DNA of 64,000 nucleotides from Tessaracoccus timonensis (GTDB lineage Bacteria; Actinomycetota; Actinomycetes; Propionibacteriales; Propionibacteriaceae): contig NZ_LT996886.1 of NCBI RefSeq assembly GCF_900343145.1, positions 2,480,001 through 2,544,000 on the forward strand. The letters are read 5' to 3'. Position numbers and translations under genes: made by a program. This document shows, piece by piece, positions 43,438-52,059 of the stretch. Positions within the stretch are counted from its first letter, which is position 1. Each line of letters starts with the position of its first letter. Below the pieces are notes generated by a model. The model had not been told where the DNA came from, did no database searches, and worked only from the letters and a program-made list of their open reading frames with translations.

Positions 43438-44208
43438 TCAGTCTCCTTTCGCCAACGTCACGCCCAAGCCGGGGTCTGCAGGCAAAACCAAATCACCGTC
43501 AGACTGCGTGAAGTCCAGTGTAAGTCCGTAATTCATCACGAGGTATTGCCACCAGTTGGATGCGCGCGTCGCCGCGAACCGTGCCGGCAGCTGGCCCGGG
43601 TCGCCGATAGCCTCGACCCGGTACGGCGGGTTCAGCGATACATAGTCGACGGTCACTGCCGCACCCGCAGAGCGAATCGGGGTGCGTGAGGTGATACGTC
43701 GGCCATTGATGGCAACGGCCTCCGCCCCGGCTTCAAACAGCCCGGACACGAGCTGTGAGAGATCCGAGTCGAGCACACGCCCTTCGGTGCCACTGGCGTC
43801 GGGGGCATCGTCGACGGTCACCACGACGCCGGGGCCTTCCACCGCGACGGCGCCGCTGGCTAGCTCTGCCTCGGTGAGCTTTGCGCGGGTCTGCGGGTCG
43901 TCCAGATGCGTGAGCTGGAGCTCCCGAATCTCGTCTTCGAGCTGCCGGATGCGTTGCTCAAGCTCGTGTTGATGTTGCTGTGCGTCCGTCACCTCAGCCA
44001 GCACGGCGGACCGCTCGGCCGCCCGCACGTCGCGGCTCGTGAAGGTCTGGACGAGCGCGTACGTCAACAGCGAGATGATCAGCGCGACGGTGATAAACGA
44101 CACGACAGGCCTGCGACGAGGAGCCTGCGTCGATCGATACTCCGGCTCGAGCGCGCCTTCAGTGACCGTGCGCAGCAGGCTCATGGATTCGTCTGGCCGA
44201 CGCGTCAT
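43438..44208 (-). CDS. DUF881 membrane protein (Rv1823-type)
   Basis: This 256-residue paralogue of the other DUF881 protein begins with a cytoplasmic leader, a membrane segment (VVSFITVALIISLLTYALV), a coiled coil (EVTDAQQHQHELEQRIRQLEDEIRELQ) and the DUF881 domain (GPGVVVTVDDAPDASGTEGRVLDSDLSQLVSGLFEAGAEAVAING). It is co-transcribed with pgsA-like upstream (stop and start adjacent) and Sbp downstream (stop next to the GTG). A role at the division site is inferred from family context only. Confidence 0.88.
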   Translation of the reverse strand: MTRRPDESMSLLRTVTEGALEPEYRSTQAPRRRPVVSFITVALIISLLTYALVQTFTSRDVRAAERSAVLAEVTDAQQHQHELEQRIRQLEDEIRELQLTHLDDPQTRAKLTEAELASGAVAVEGPGVVVTVDDAPDASGTEGRVLDSDLSQLVSGLFEAGAEAVAINGRRITSRTPIRSAGAAVTVDYVSLNPPYRVEAIGDPGQLPARFAATRASNWWQYLVMNYGLTLDFTQSDGDLVLPADPGLGVTLAKGD

Positions 44209-44808
44209 CTATCTGCTCACCTCTGCGCGCCTGGCACGAGAAAGGCGGATCGTCTCTCGCAAATACAGCAACCCCGCAGCCCAGTACAGACATGCCCCGG
44301 CGACGGCAATCGCCCAACCGAGCACACAGGCAACTTGGAAGTTGAAGGCCTCTGGTGCAGAAACGAGCACGACGGGGAAGGCGAGCAACAGCGCAAACGT
44401 GCCCGCCTTGCCGACGAGGTTCACGGGCAGATACATCTGCCCGCTGCGCCGCAGCGATGGCACGAGCATGACGAGCATGAGATCCCTGGCGAGCAAGATC
44501 GCGACAAACCACCAAGGAAAGATGCCACGCACCATGAACGCGATGATCGTCGACAGGATGTACAGCCTGTCAGTGATGGGGTCGAGCTGCGCGCCGAGCT
44601 TGGTGCGCAGGCGCAGTCTGCGAGCAAGATACCCGTCGAACCAGTCCGTGACGGCAGACACCGCCAAAATGATCACCGCAGGCAGGTACTGACCGGCAAT
44701 AATCAACCACACAAAGACCGGGATGGCGGCCAGGCGCAGGAACGACAGCACGTTGGGGATAGTGAATACGCGGTCGGTGTCCCAGCGCTGCTCCGTCACG
44801 GTTTCCAT
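44209..44808 (-). CDS. CDP-alcohol phosphatidyltransferase (PgsA-like)
   Basis: This 199-residue membrane enzyme carries the complete family motif DG-x2-AR-x8-G-x3-D-x3-D in DWFDGYLARR...LGAQLDPITD, with five to six membrane segments (first RLAAIPVFVWLIIAG). Enzymes of this family attach an alcohol such as glycerol-3-phosphate or inositol-phosphate to CDP-diacylglycerol. The N-terminus (TIPNVLSFLRL) and the following DUF881-Sbp-DUF881 set fit Rv1822 (PgsA2-type), not the phosphatidylinositol-phosphate synthase normally beside pimA. It begins one base after the pimA stop. The alcohol is not certain. Confidence 0.85.
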   Translation of the reverse strand: METVTEQRWDTDRVFTIPNVLSFLRLAAIPVFVWLIIAGQYLPAVIILAVSAVTDWFDGYLARRLRLRTKLGAQLDPITDRLYILSTIIAFMVRGIFPWWFVAILLARDLMLVMLVPSLRRSGQMYLPVNLVGKAGTFALLLAFPVVLVSAPEAFNFQVACVLGWAIAVAGACLYWAAGLLYLRETIRLSRARRAEVSR

Positions 44809-44809
44809 A

Positions 44810-45826
44810 CTACTGGGCTCGCGCTTGTTCGTACGCCGCTACAACGCGTGGCCCAACGTGCTCCCAGGAGTAACGCGCGGCAAGCTGCCTGGCCTTGGAC
44901 GCGTCACTCCCCATCGTCAGCCGTTTCCTCAGCGAGTCCGTGGCGGCTTCGACGTCGCCCGGAGGGAACCAGCTCGTGCACCGCGGATCGTCGGCGACGG
45001 CACGAAACATGGGTAGATCTGACGCCACTACCCCACATCCACGTGCGAGCGCTTCGACGAGGACCAGGCCGAACGACTCCCCAAAGGTGTTGGGCGCCAT
45101 GAGGACACTCGCCTCACGCAACCACGCATTCCGCTCAGCGTTCGTGACCACACCGTATTCGGCCACATGGCGCGAAGACACCCGGCCAGGGCCGAGCGCA
45201 ACAAACCGCGCTTCATGCGACATCCGCTCCGCAACCGCTTCGAAAGTGGGGTAGCCCTTGCGCGCATCATCTCTGCGACCGACGTACACCACGACGGGCA
45301 GGCTCGACGCCGGTTTGTCGTTATTTTCCGGGAGAGCAATGCCGTTGGGGACCACCTCGGGGCGCTCCCCCGTCGCTGCCAAGGCCGTGGCGGCCGCGCC
45401 GTCGGAGACCGCGATCGACACGCGCCGTCCGATCAAGGCGGAGCGCATCCGCAGCACAGGGGTGAAGAGGTCTGGCGCGAACTGTGCATGATGGGTGACC
45501 ACCAGCGGCCGGCAGGCCCTCGCCGCAGCAAAGCCGAGGCCAGGCGTCAACGGTTCGTGGACGTGCACCACGTCGGCCTCGCGCAGTGCCGCGATCGCCC
45601 GCCGGCCTTGAGCCGGGGCCAGCGCGAGGTGCGCCGTCGAGCCGTTGAACTGCAAGGGCACCGAGTCTCCGACGAGCATCTCCCCCGACTTCGACGGGCC
45701 GGTGCCTGGCGCCACCACGAGCACCCCGTGGCCCTGCTCTCGCAGCCACTGAGCGAGCCCTTGCACGTGCGTTCCCACACCTCCGGGTTGGTCGAACGAG
45801 TACGGACAGACAATCCCGATCTTCAT
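44810..45826 (-). CDS. pimA: Phosphatidylinositol alpha-mannosyltransferase (PimA), GT4
   Basis: This 338-residue GT-B enzyme adds the first mannose from GDP-Man to phosphatidylinositol at the cytoplasmic membrane, starting PIM and lipomannan synthesis. Key segments are MKIGIVCPYSFDQPGGVGTHVQGLA, the HVHEPLTPG phosphate-binding loop, VVPNGIALP and the GT4 E-x7-E in ESFGLVLVEALARG. The ATG at 45826 overlaps the patA end. The PatA-PimA pair identifies it beyond generic GT4. The downstream PgsA-like gene starts at once, so this is one operon. Confidence 0.9.
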   Translation of the reverse strand: MKIGIVCPYSFDQPGGVGTHVQGLAQWLREQGHGVLVVAPGTGPSKSGEMLVGDSVPLQFNGSTAHLALAPAQGRRAIAALREADVVHVHEPLTPGLGFAAARACRPLVVTHHAQFAPDLFTPVLRMRSALIGRRVSIAVSDGAAATALAATGERPEVVPNGIALPENNDKPASSLPVVVYVGRRDDARKGYPTFEAVAERMSHEARFVALGPGRVSSRHVAEYGVVTNAERNAWLREASVLMAPNTFGESFGLVLVEALARGCGVVASDLPMFRAVADDPRCTSWFPPGDVEAATDSLRKRLTMGSDASKARQLAARYSWEHVGPRVVAAYEQARAQ

Positions 45827-46662
45827 ACGAACGCCTCTCGCAACATCAGCCACGAATCGGGATGCCGACGAACACCCTCGGCGAACTGCTCCACTACCCC
45901 ACGCATCAGCGCCTCGGGAGTGTCGCCGGTGATCGTCGGCGATACGGCCATGCCGATTCGTCCGCCCGCGAAGTGCGTCGTCGCCACGCGAAGGTCAGCA
46001 CCAGTTCGGCGCGCGAGCAAGGCTGGCCCCGCCGGCACGGAAATCGTCTCGGACGAATCCGGCCACGGGACGCGGATGCCGTGGGCGGAGAGGTCGCGGT
46101 CTGCGAGCAAGCACACCATCTTGCCGGCGCGGATCTCGTCGGCAAGCGTGGGAAGCAGGCGCGGCTGATCCACGGGGAAGATGGTCATCCCCATGCCTTC
46201 CCTGGCGGCGCGAAATCGCTCGTACATGCCGTCGGGGAGCCGCTCGGCCACGCTTGCCACCGGAATACCGATGCGTGCGCACCACGCGCCCGCAAAGTCC
46301 CATGACCCCATGTGAGGTAGGGCCAGCACGAGCCCAGGGCCAGCGAGTGAGGCACGAAGCCTCGCGACGTGCCCGTCGGGGATATCTGCGATCCGGTGGA
46401 TCTCTGCGTCGCTCCAGCGCTCCAAGTTGAGAGACCAGAGGTTATTGCGAATCCAGTGTGCAATGAGCCGACGACGCATGCTCCTGGTGGGCGCGCTGCC
46501 GGTAGCGCGAGTCACGCTTTCGGCCCAGGCATCGACGGCGGGCAGCAGTCCGAGCGACGCGATCGGGGCCGCGAGGGTGGCGAATGCATCGGCACCTCGT
46601 CGAGGGATGCGTTTGCCGAGCGCCCACAGGAAATCCGTGCGGTTCACGTTCAGGTCTGCCAC
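45823..46662 (-). CDS. patA: Phosphatidylinositol mannoside acyltransferase (PatA-like)
   Basis: This 279-residue LpxL/HtrB-type acyltransferase has the catalytic H-x4-D in HMGSWDFAG (about residue 117) and the conserved ADRDLSAHGIRVPW and PAGPALLARRTGA segments. PatA moves a palmitoyl group to the mannose of PIM, so it acts after PimA. It overlaps the HIT gene upstream by 13 bp and pimA downstream by 4 bp, so translation is coupled. The phosphatidylinositol-phosphate synthase usually between HIT and patA in mycobacteria is missing here. Confidence 0.88.
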   Translation of the reverse strand: MADLNVNRTDFLWALGKRIPRRGADAFATLAAPIASLGLLPAVDAWAESVTRATGSAPTRSMRRRLIAHWIRNNLWSLNLERWSDAEIHRIADIPDGHVARLRASLAGPGLVLALPHMGSWDFAGAWCARIGIPVASVAERLPDGMYERFRAAREGMGMTIFPVDQPRLLPTLADEIRAGKMVCLLADRDLSAHGIRVPWPDSSETISVPAGPALLARRTGADLRVATTHFAGGRIGMAVSPTITGDTPEALMRGVVEQFAEGVRRHPDSWLMLREAFV

Positions 46663-47195
46663 GCCTCCGCCAACCGCTGCCGGGCATCGTCGAGCAACTG
46701 TGGAACGGCCTTGGTGCGCCCCACGACGGGCAGAAAGTTGGAATCGCCTTGCCAGCGTGGCACTACGTGCTGGTGCAGATGCATCGCAATGCCCGCACCC
46801 GCGACGTCGCCCTGGTTCATGCCGACGTTAAAGCCTGCTGGCCCGCTCACCTTCGTGAGTGTGCGGATGGCTTGCTGCGTGAGCTCCGCGATCTCCACGG
46901 TCTCCTCAGGTGTGGCGTCGATGTACGCGGCAACGTGCCGATACGGACAGATGAGCAGGTGCCCCGGGTTGTACGGAAAGAGATTCATCACGACGAATGC
47001 GTGCTCCCCTCGCCGCACAATCAGCCCTTCATCGTCGGGCTTCCCAGGGCTCGTGCAAAAGGGGCACTCCCCCGGGTTCTTCGGCTTGCCCTCACCGTCG
47101 ATGTACACCATGCGGTGCGGCGTCCAGAGTCGCTGAAACGCATCCGGTACACCGGGGAACGCTCCTGGGGCTTCGACGCTCGCCTCGCTGCTCAT
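46650..47195 (-). CDS. HIT-domain nucleotide hydrolase/phosphorylase (Rv2613c-type)
   Basis: This 181-residue HIT-superfamily protein has the H-x-H-x-H triad in [10 protein letters not shown] (about residue 140). The N-terminus carries a C-x2-C (CPFC near residue 40) typical of the mycobacterial diadenosine tetraphosphate phosphorylase Rv2613c and its zinc-binding relatives. The segment [22 protein letters not shown] is characteristic. It overlaps thrS by 4 bp upstream and patA by 13 bp downstream, the same order as thrS-HIT-patA-pimA in mycobacteria. Confidence 0.9.
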   Translation of the reverse strand: MSSEASVEAPGAFPGVPDAFQRLWTPHRMVYIDGEGKPKNPGECPFCTSPGKPDDEGLIVRRGEHAFVVMNLFPYNPGHLLICPYRHVAAYIDATPEETVEIAELTQQAIRTLTKVSGPAGFNVGMNQGDVAGAGIAMHLHQHVVPRWQGDSNFLPVVGRTKAVPQLLDDARQRLAEAWQT

Positions 47196-49210
47196 GCCTG
47201 CGCCGTCGGGTTCGCGTTGTTGCGCGTCCGCACATATTCGACGATGTCGCGCACGGCTTCATCGACGGGCACCCCGTTGCGTTGCGACCCGTCGCGGTAG
47301 CGGAATGAGACGGAGCCCGCGTCGCGGTCTTCACCGCCGGCGATGAGCATGAAGGGCACCTTCTCTTTCTGCGCGTTGCGGATCTTCTTCGCAAAGCGGT
47401 CATCAGATGCGTCGAGTTCCACTCGGATGCCCTCCGCCCGGAGACGGTCGAGAATCTGGCTCAGGTAGTCGTCGAATTCACTGGCGACGGGGATCCCCAG
47501 CACCTGCACCGGCGCCAGCCACGCAGGGAAAGCGCCCGCGTAGTGCTCGGTGAGCACGCCGAAGAACCGCTCGATCGACCCGAAGAGCGCGCGGTGGATC
47601 ATCACCGGACGCTGGCGGGTGCCGTCGGCAGCCTGGTACTCGAGCTGGAAGCGTTCGGGGAGGTTGAAATCCAGCTGGATGGTGGACATCTGCCAGGTGC
47701 GGCCAATGGCGTCCTTCGCCTGCACGGAGATCTTCGGGCCGTAGAACGCGGCGCCACCCGGATCATCGACGAGCTCGAGCCCGGACGCGGTGGCAACCTG
47801 ACGTAGCACCTCGGTGGCTTCATCCCAGGTGGCGTCGTCGCCGACGAACTTCTCAGGGTTCTTGGTGCTGAGCTCGAGGTAGAAATCATCGAGCCCGTAG
47901 TCGGCGAGAAGCTCGAGCACGAACTTCAGCAGGAAGGCGAGCTCGTCGCGCATCTGCTCACGGGTGCAATAGATGTGTGCGTCGTCTTGCGTAAATCCGC
48001 GTGCGCGGGTGAGGCCGTGCACCACGCCCGATTTCTCGTTGCGGTACACGGTGCCGAACTCGAACAGGCGCAGCGGCAGTTCGCGGTAGGAACGCCCCCT
48101 CGCGGCGAACACGAGGTTGTGCATGGGGCAGTTCATGGGCTTCATGTAGTAGTCCACGCCCTGCTTGGTGACGTTGCCCTCAGCGTCGCGTTCCTCGTCC
48201 ATGTGCATGGGCGGGTACATGCCGTCGGAGTACCAGTCGAGGTGCCCGGAGGTCTCGTACAGGTGTGCCTTCGTGAGGTGCGGGGTATACGCGAACTGGT
48301 AGCCCTCCTCGACGTGGCGTCTGCGAGAGTAATCCTCCATCTCCATGCGCACGATGGCGCCCTTCGGATGGAACACAGCGAGACCGGAGCCGATCTCGTC
48401 GGGGAAGCTGAAGAGGTCCAACTCGGTGCCGAGCTTGCGGTGATCGCGCTTGGCGGCCTCCTCCAAGCGGGTGACGTACGCCTTGAGGTCGTCCTTCGTC
48501 GCCCACGCAGTGCCGTACACACGCTGCAAGCTGGCGTTGCGTTGATCACCGCGCCAGTACGCGGCAGACGAGCGCATCAGCTTGAAGGCCGGGATATATC
48601 CGGTGTGCGGAATGTGCGGCCCGCGGCAGAGGTCTTTCCACGCGACGGAGCCGTCGCGGTTCACGTTGTCGTAGATTGTGAGCTGTCCGGCGCCGACCTC
48701 GACGCTGGATCCGTCCTCGTCGCCGGCAGACCCCTTGTCGTCGATGAGTTCGAGTTTGAAGGGCTCTTTCGCGAGCTCCGCGCGCGCCTCGTCGTCGGAG
48801 ACCTCGCGACGCACGAACCGCTGCTTAGCCTTCACGATCTGCTGCATCCTCTTCTCGATGCGCTTGAGATCTTCAGGCGTCAGCGGTTCGCATTGGAAGT
48901 CGTAGTAGTACCCGTCGGTGATGGGCGGGCCGATACCCAGCTTGGCTTCGGTGAACACATCCTGCAGCGCCTGCGCGGTGACGTGCCCCGCGGAGTGGCG
49001 GAGGATGGAAAGCCCCTCGGGCGAATCGATGAGCACGGGTTCGACATCGTCGCCATCGTGCAGTTCGCGTTGGAGGTCGAGCGTTTCACCGTTCACGTGC
49101 ATCGCGACGATCGTGCGGTCGTCGCCGAAGAGGTCGAGGCCGGTGGTAGTGGTCGTCAGTTCCACGCTGCTCGCTTCGTCGTTGCGGTGCACGGTGATGA
49201 CGCCACTCAT
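47192..49210 (-). CDS. thrS: Threonyl-tRNA synthetase
   Basis: This 672-residue class II enzyme starts at the ATG at 49210 with a GAGGAGAG ribosome binding site. Domains run TGS (residues 1-65), editing/SAD ([15 protein letters not shown], about 85-250), class II core and anticodon-binding domain ([28 protein letters not shown]). Active-site zinc ligands lie in [22 protein letters not shown] and [14 protein letters not shown]. Length is normal. Only 55 bp separate it from the upstream gene, too little for a T-box, so regulation by that mechanism is unlikely. It heads the HIT-patA-pimA operon. Confidence 0.97.
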   Translation of the reverse strand: MSGVITVHRNDEASSVELTTTTTGLDLFGDDRTIVAMHVNGETLDLQRELHDGDDVEPVLIDSPEGLSILRHSAGHVTAQALQDVFTEAKLGIGPPITDGYYYDFQCEPLTPEDLKRIEKRMQQIVKAKQRFVRREVSDDEARAELAKEPFKLELIDDKGSAGDEDGSSVEVGAGQLTIYDNVNRDGSVAWKDLCRGPHIPHTGYIPAFKLMRSSAAYWRGDQRNASLQRVYGTAWATKDDLKAYVTRLEEAAKRDHRKLGTELDLFSFPDEIGSGLAVFHPKGAIVRMEMEDYSRRRHVEEGYQFAYTPHLTKAHLYETSGHLDWYSDGMYPPMHMDEERDAEGNVTKQGVDYYMKPMNCPMHNLVFAARGRSYRELPLRLFEFGTVYRNEKSGVVHGLTRARGFTQDDAHIYCTREQMRDELAFLLKFVLELLADYGLDDFYLELSTKNPEKFVGDDATWDEATEVLRQVATASGLELVDDPGGAAFYGPKISVQAKDAIGRTWQMSTIQLDFNLPERFQLEYQAADGTRQRPVMIHRALFGSIERFFGVLTEHYAGAFPAWLAPVQVLGIPVASEFDDYLSQILDRLRAEGIRVELDASDDRFAKKIRNAQKEKVPFMLIAGGEDRDAGSVSFRYRDGSQRNGVPVDEAVRDIVEYVRTRNNANPTAQA

Positions 49211-49265
49211 AATTCTCTCCTCGATATTCGTTCGTAGTTGGCGCGATGCCAACCGCTATTCTGCC

Positions 49266-49541
49266 CTATTCAGCCAGCAGTGCGTGGTACTGCGGATGCT
49301 TGTCAATGTACTTGGCGATGTACGGGCAGGTCGGCCGCACACGTTTTCCTTGGGCCTGGATATCGTCGAGGGCAAACTCCGCCAGCTTTCCCGCGTATCC
49401 CTTGCCCCCGTGGGCAGGTTCTACACCGGTGTGCGGGAGGTCTACGACGTCGCCTTCGACGGTGTAGTCGATCACGCCGACGACCTCACCGTCGAGCTGC
49501 ATCTCATACCGGGACAGCGCCTCGTTCTTCGTGATGTGCAT
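49266..49541 (-). CDS. Small GNAT-type acetyltransferase (YidJ/NATD1-like)
   Basis: This 91-residue single-domain protein matches the short N-acetyltransferase family (Acetyltransf_CG): a beta hairpin MQLDGEVVGVIDYT, the acetyl-CoA loop VEPAHGGKGYAGKLAEFAL and the closing CPYIAKYIDKHPQYHALL. Its length is right for the family, whose natural substrate is unknown. It lies 55 bp upstream of thrS in the same direction and may be co-transcribed. Confidence 0.88.
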   Translation of the reverse strand: MHITKNEALSRYEMQLDGEVVGVIDYTVEGDVVDLPHTGVEPAHGGKGYAGKLAEFALDDIQAQGKRVRPTCPYIAKYIDKHPQYHALLAE

Positions 49542-49579
49542 GCCTCAACACTAGTCGTGCAGGTCACCGACGACGGCGA

Positions 49580-50119
49580 CTAGGCGACGTTGGCACCGAC
49601 ATGTGTGAGCGCCTGAGCGACGATGTCGTCGGTCAGGCCACTGCGAGGGTCAACGGCAATGGGGAGCATCCCCTGCGGCAGTTCCTCACGATCACGCTCG
49701 GAGACGTCATCGTCGAACCAGACGCCCAACGGATCCGGCCCGGCGAATTCTTCCAGCCACGTGGCTACCTGAGACGTCTTCCAGCAGGTGCCATCGGTGG
49801 TGGGCTCCCACTCAAGCGGGATGATCGGAAGTTCATCCACGAGGCGAAGCTTGGGCAGCCAGAACGGGTTTGCTGCTTCCTGCCAAGTAGTGCACCAGAC
49901 GATCTGGAAGACATCGGTGAGCGGTTTGAAGACGTCAGCGATGTTCTCGCGCCAATGAATGGAGTACGGCCCGTAGCGGCCAACCCATACGCGAAGGTCG
50001 GTGTCGGGAACCGTCCGCACCACGTCGAATTCATGCTTGGCGTGCTCACGCATCGATGCAGGCACTTGCAGATTCAGCACGCCGTCGACATCAAGGAGTA
50101 GCAACGGCTGGTGTGACAT
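49580..50119 (-). CDS. HAD-superfamily hydrolase-like protein
   Basis: This 179-residue protein starts MSHQPLLLLDVDGVLNL, holding the HAD D-x-D motif I. CTTWQEAAN supplies motif II Thr and FDDDVSERD the acidic motif IV; the Lys motif III is probably WKTS. Such compact single-domain HAD proteins are found in many actinobacteria with unknown phosphatase or regulatory roles. It lies 38 bp before the small GNAT gene. No cap domain is present. Confidence 0.75.
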   Translation of the reverse strand: MSHQPLLLLDVDGVLNLQVPASMREHAKHEFDVVRTVPDTDLRVWVGRYGPYSIHWRENIADVFKPLTDVFQIVWCTTWQEAANPFWLPKLRLVDELPIIPLEWEPTTDGTCWKTSQVATWLEEFAGPDPLGVWFDDDVSERDREELPQGMLPIAVDPRSGLTDDIVAQALTHVGANVA

Positions 50120-50210
50120 GAACGATTTCCTCCCCTTGTCACGCCCATCGCACAGGCGGGCTGTCTGACACCCCGCAACGAACGCTACAGCTTGAACCTC
50201 GAGCGCAGCA

Positions 50211-50285
50211 TGGTGGGCGATGCCGGGTTTGAACCGGCGACCTCTTCCGTGTCAAGGAAGCGCGCTACCGCTGCGCCAACCGCCC
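50211..50285 (-). tRNA. tRNA-Val (GAC)
   Basis: Cloverleaf with acceptor GGGCGGT/ATCGCCC (one G-U), anticodon stem CTTCC/GGAAG and loop TTGACAC giving anticodon GAC, T-arm GGTTCAAACC-type, discriminator A and encoded CCA. Confidence 0.93.
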
Positions 50286-50286
50286 G

Positions 50287-50357
50287 AGGTGGAGACGGGA
50301 TTTGAACCCGTGTACACGGATTTGCAGTCCGTTGCCTCGCCTCTCGGCCACTCCACC
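50287..50357 (-). tRNA. tRNA-Cys (GCA)
   Basis: Acceptor GGTGGAG/CTCCACC, anticodon loop CTGCAAA giving anticodon GCA, T-loop GTTCAAAT, discriminator U as expected for Cys; CCA not encoded. It lies two bases from tRNA-Val. Confidence 0.93.
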
Positions 50358-50402
50358 ACCGATGGAGGCCCTCCCCCTTGGGGATTGGGAGAGACTTCTC
50401 CG

Positions 50403-50475
50403 AGCGGACGACGAGATTCGAACTCGCGACCCTCACCTTGGCAAGGTGATGCTCTACCAACTGAGCCACGTCCGC
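50403..50475 (-). tRNA. tRNA-Gly (GCC)
   Basis: Acceptor GCGGACG/CGTCCGC, anticodon stem CACC/GGTG and loop TTGCCAA giving anticodon GCC, T-arm GAGTTCGAATCTC, discriminator U; CCA not encoded. First gene of the minus-strand tRNA run. Confidence 0.93.
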
Positions 50476-50516
50476 ATGTCGTTCAGAAACGCTGTTGCGG
50501 TTCCGACGCGTTGAGA

Positions 50517-50546
50517 ACACTAGCGCACACATTTCACGAAACACAA
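50517..50546 (-). promoter_or_regulatory. Promoter of the tRNA-Gly-Cys-Val run
   Basis: On the minus strand TTGTGT (-35, 50546-50541) and TAGTGT (-10, 50522-50517) are 18 bp apart, about 40 bp before tRNA-Gly. Confidence 0.5.
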
Positions 50547-50626
50547 ATCGTCGGTGAACCCAACCCAAATTCGGGATGAACCACGCCAGCCGACGAGGTG
50601 GCCATCGCGCCTTTCGACAGGGCCGG

Positions 50627-50657
50627 TTGTTACACGTCACCAAAGATGCGCTAGAGT
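50627..50657 (+). promoter_or_regulatory. Promoter of tRNA-Val (CAC)
   Basis: TTGTTA (-35, 50627-50632) and TAGAGT (-10, 50652-50657) with 19-bp spacing, 11 bp before the tRNA. Confidence 0.45.
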
Positions 50658-50668
50658 GAACCGTCGCT

Positions 50669-50743
50669 GGGTGATTGGCGCAGTGGTAGCGCGCTTCGTT
50701 CACACCGAAGAGGTCGGCGGTTCGAACCCGCCATCACCCACCA
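50669..50743 (+). tRNA. tRNA-Val (CAC)
   Basis: Acceptor GGGTGAT/ATCACCC, anticodon stem CTTCG/CGAAG with loop TTCACAC giving anticodon CAC, discriminator A and encoded CCA. On the opposite strand to the other three tRNAs. Confidence 0.93.
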
Positions 50744-50769
50744 TAGTGAACACGTGGCAGGAGGCGGAG

Positions 50770-51570
50770 ATGGCAGCACCCGCAGTCGTCCTCGCCGACA
50801 CCACCTCAGGAATTCCCGAAGTCAGTGAAGCGTTCCACACCATTGAAACGCAGTTGCGCTCACGTCGGCCCGATCTCAACATCCATTTTCTAGAATTGGG
50901 CGCTCGGCCCACACTCGACGCTGTACTCCCCCGCCTGCTCGACGAGCAGGTGGAAGAGGCAGTACTCGTTCCACTTGATCTGCGGTCGGCAACGTCGTAC
51001 GCCAGCGAACTCGACGACGCTGCGAGGGCGATGGAGGCAGCGGGCATCCGCGCCGTCGTATCGCGCCCCATCGGCCCGGCGTCTGAACTGCTCAATATCC
51101 TGGACGAACTCGTTCGCGACGCCCTGCAACGCCGTTCCGCGCTGGAACTCGACGGGCTGGTACTCGTCGGACGTATTGGCGGCGACGCGCGAGGCTCAGC
51201 GCTGCTTGCTCGGCGTGCTCGCCAGTGGTCAGCCCACCACCGCCTGCCCGTGCAGCTCGCCATCGAGGAAGGCGACGGAGCCGCCACTGCCGCCGCAGTC
51301 CACGCACTCCGCTCGCAAGGGCGTCGGTACATCGCCGTGGGGGGAGCGTTCTTCTCCCCCGGCCCCTCCTACCGTGCTCACGCACTCGCAGCACAGCAGG
51401 CGGGAGCGATCGCCGTCACTGCACCCATCAGCGGCAGCCGACACCTCAGCCAACTCATCCTGGCCAGATATGCATTCGGCGCGATGGAATTGCTCGACGG
51501 CAGCCCGCAGCCTGTCACCGTCGACGACGATTACCACTTCCTCAGCCCGCGCGAAACCTTTGGCCGCTGA
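50770..51570 (+). CDS. CbiX/sirohydrochlorin chelatase-like protein
   Basis: The ATG at 50770 has an AGGAGG ribosome binding site and gives 266 residues, after the plus-strand tRNA-Val. Two CbiX-like halves are visible: AAPAVVLADTTSGIPEVSEAFHTIETQLRSRRPD with EAVLVPLDLRSATSYASELDDAAR, and ALDGLVLVGRIGGDARGSALL-like sequence with YIAVGGAFFSPGPSYRAHALAA. The N-terminal catalytic His of true chelatases (usually HGS/R) is not seen (ADTTSG instead), so chelatase activity is doubtful. No haem, sirohaem or B12 genes are near. Confidence 0.65.
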   Translation: MAAPAVVLADTTSGIPEVSEAFHTIETQLRSRRPDLNIHFLELGARPTLDAVLPRLLDEQVEEAVLVPLDLRSATSYASELDDAARAMEAAGIRAVVSRPIGPASELLNILDELVRDALQRRSALELDGLVLVGRIGGDARGSALLARRARQWSAHHRLPVQLAIEEGDGAATAAAVHALRSQGRRYIAVGGAFFSPGPSYRAHALAAQQAGAIAVTAPISGSRHLSQLILARYAFGAMELLDGSPQPVTVDDDYHFLSPRETFGR

Positions 51571-51585
51571 ACTACACTGCTCACC

Positions 51586-52002
51586 ATGAGCGAGCCGTAC
51601 ATCGCACCGTTTCAGCTACCCGATGAGCAGTGGCGTGAACGCCTGACCGACTTGGAATACCAAGTGCTGCGCCAATCAGGCACGGAACGTCCATTCACCG
51701 GCGAATACACAGACACCGAAACGGCGGGCACGTACTCGTGTCGAGCATGCGGTGCGGAGCTGTTCACGAGCAGCGAAAAGTTCCATTCCCACTGCGGATG
51801 GCCCAGTTTCTTCTCCCCCCTGGCAGAAGACAGGGTGCGGTACCTCGACGATCACAGCATTCCCGGCCGTCCTCGCGTGGAGGTACGGTGCGCGAACTGC
51901 GATTCTCATCTCGGTCACGTGTTCGAGGGTGAGGGCTACGACACCCCAACCGATCTGCGCTACTGCATCAACTCGGTCTGCCTCACTCTCGACCCGAAGT
52001 AA
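51586..52002 (+). CDS. msrB: Peptide-methionine (R)-S-oxide reductase MsrB
   Basis: This 138-residue enzyme repairs methionine-R-sulfoxide using thioredoxin. It has the structural zinc pairs CRACGAELF and VRCANCDSHLGHVF, the substrate segment FHSHCGWPSF and the catalytic Cys in RYCINSVCLTL. Length is standard. It follows the CbiX-like gene by 15 bp, so the two may be co-transcribed, and the next gene, DUF3000, starts 58 bp on. Confidence 0.95.
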   Translation: MSEPYIAPFQLPDEQWRERLTDLEYQVLRQSGTERPFTGEYTDTETAGTYSCRACGAELFTSSEKFHSHCGWPSFFSPLAEDRVRYLDDHSIPGRPRVEVRCANCDSHLGHVFEGEGYDTPTDLRYCINSVCLTLDPK

Positions 52003-52059
52003 CACGTTCCGCGGCGTGGCAAGCTACGTCGCCAAGACTCGACACGTAGAGTCGCCCGT

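Noticed and set aside
49211-49265. Possible T-box riboswitch before thrS
   Set aside because: Only 55 bp separate thrS from the upstream gene, too short for a T-box, and no specifier hairpin or terminator is visible.
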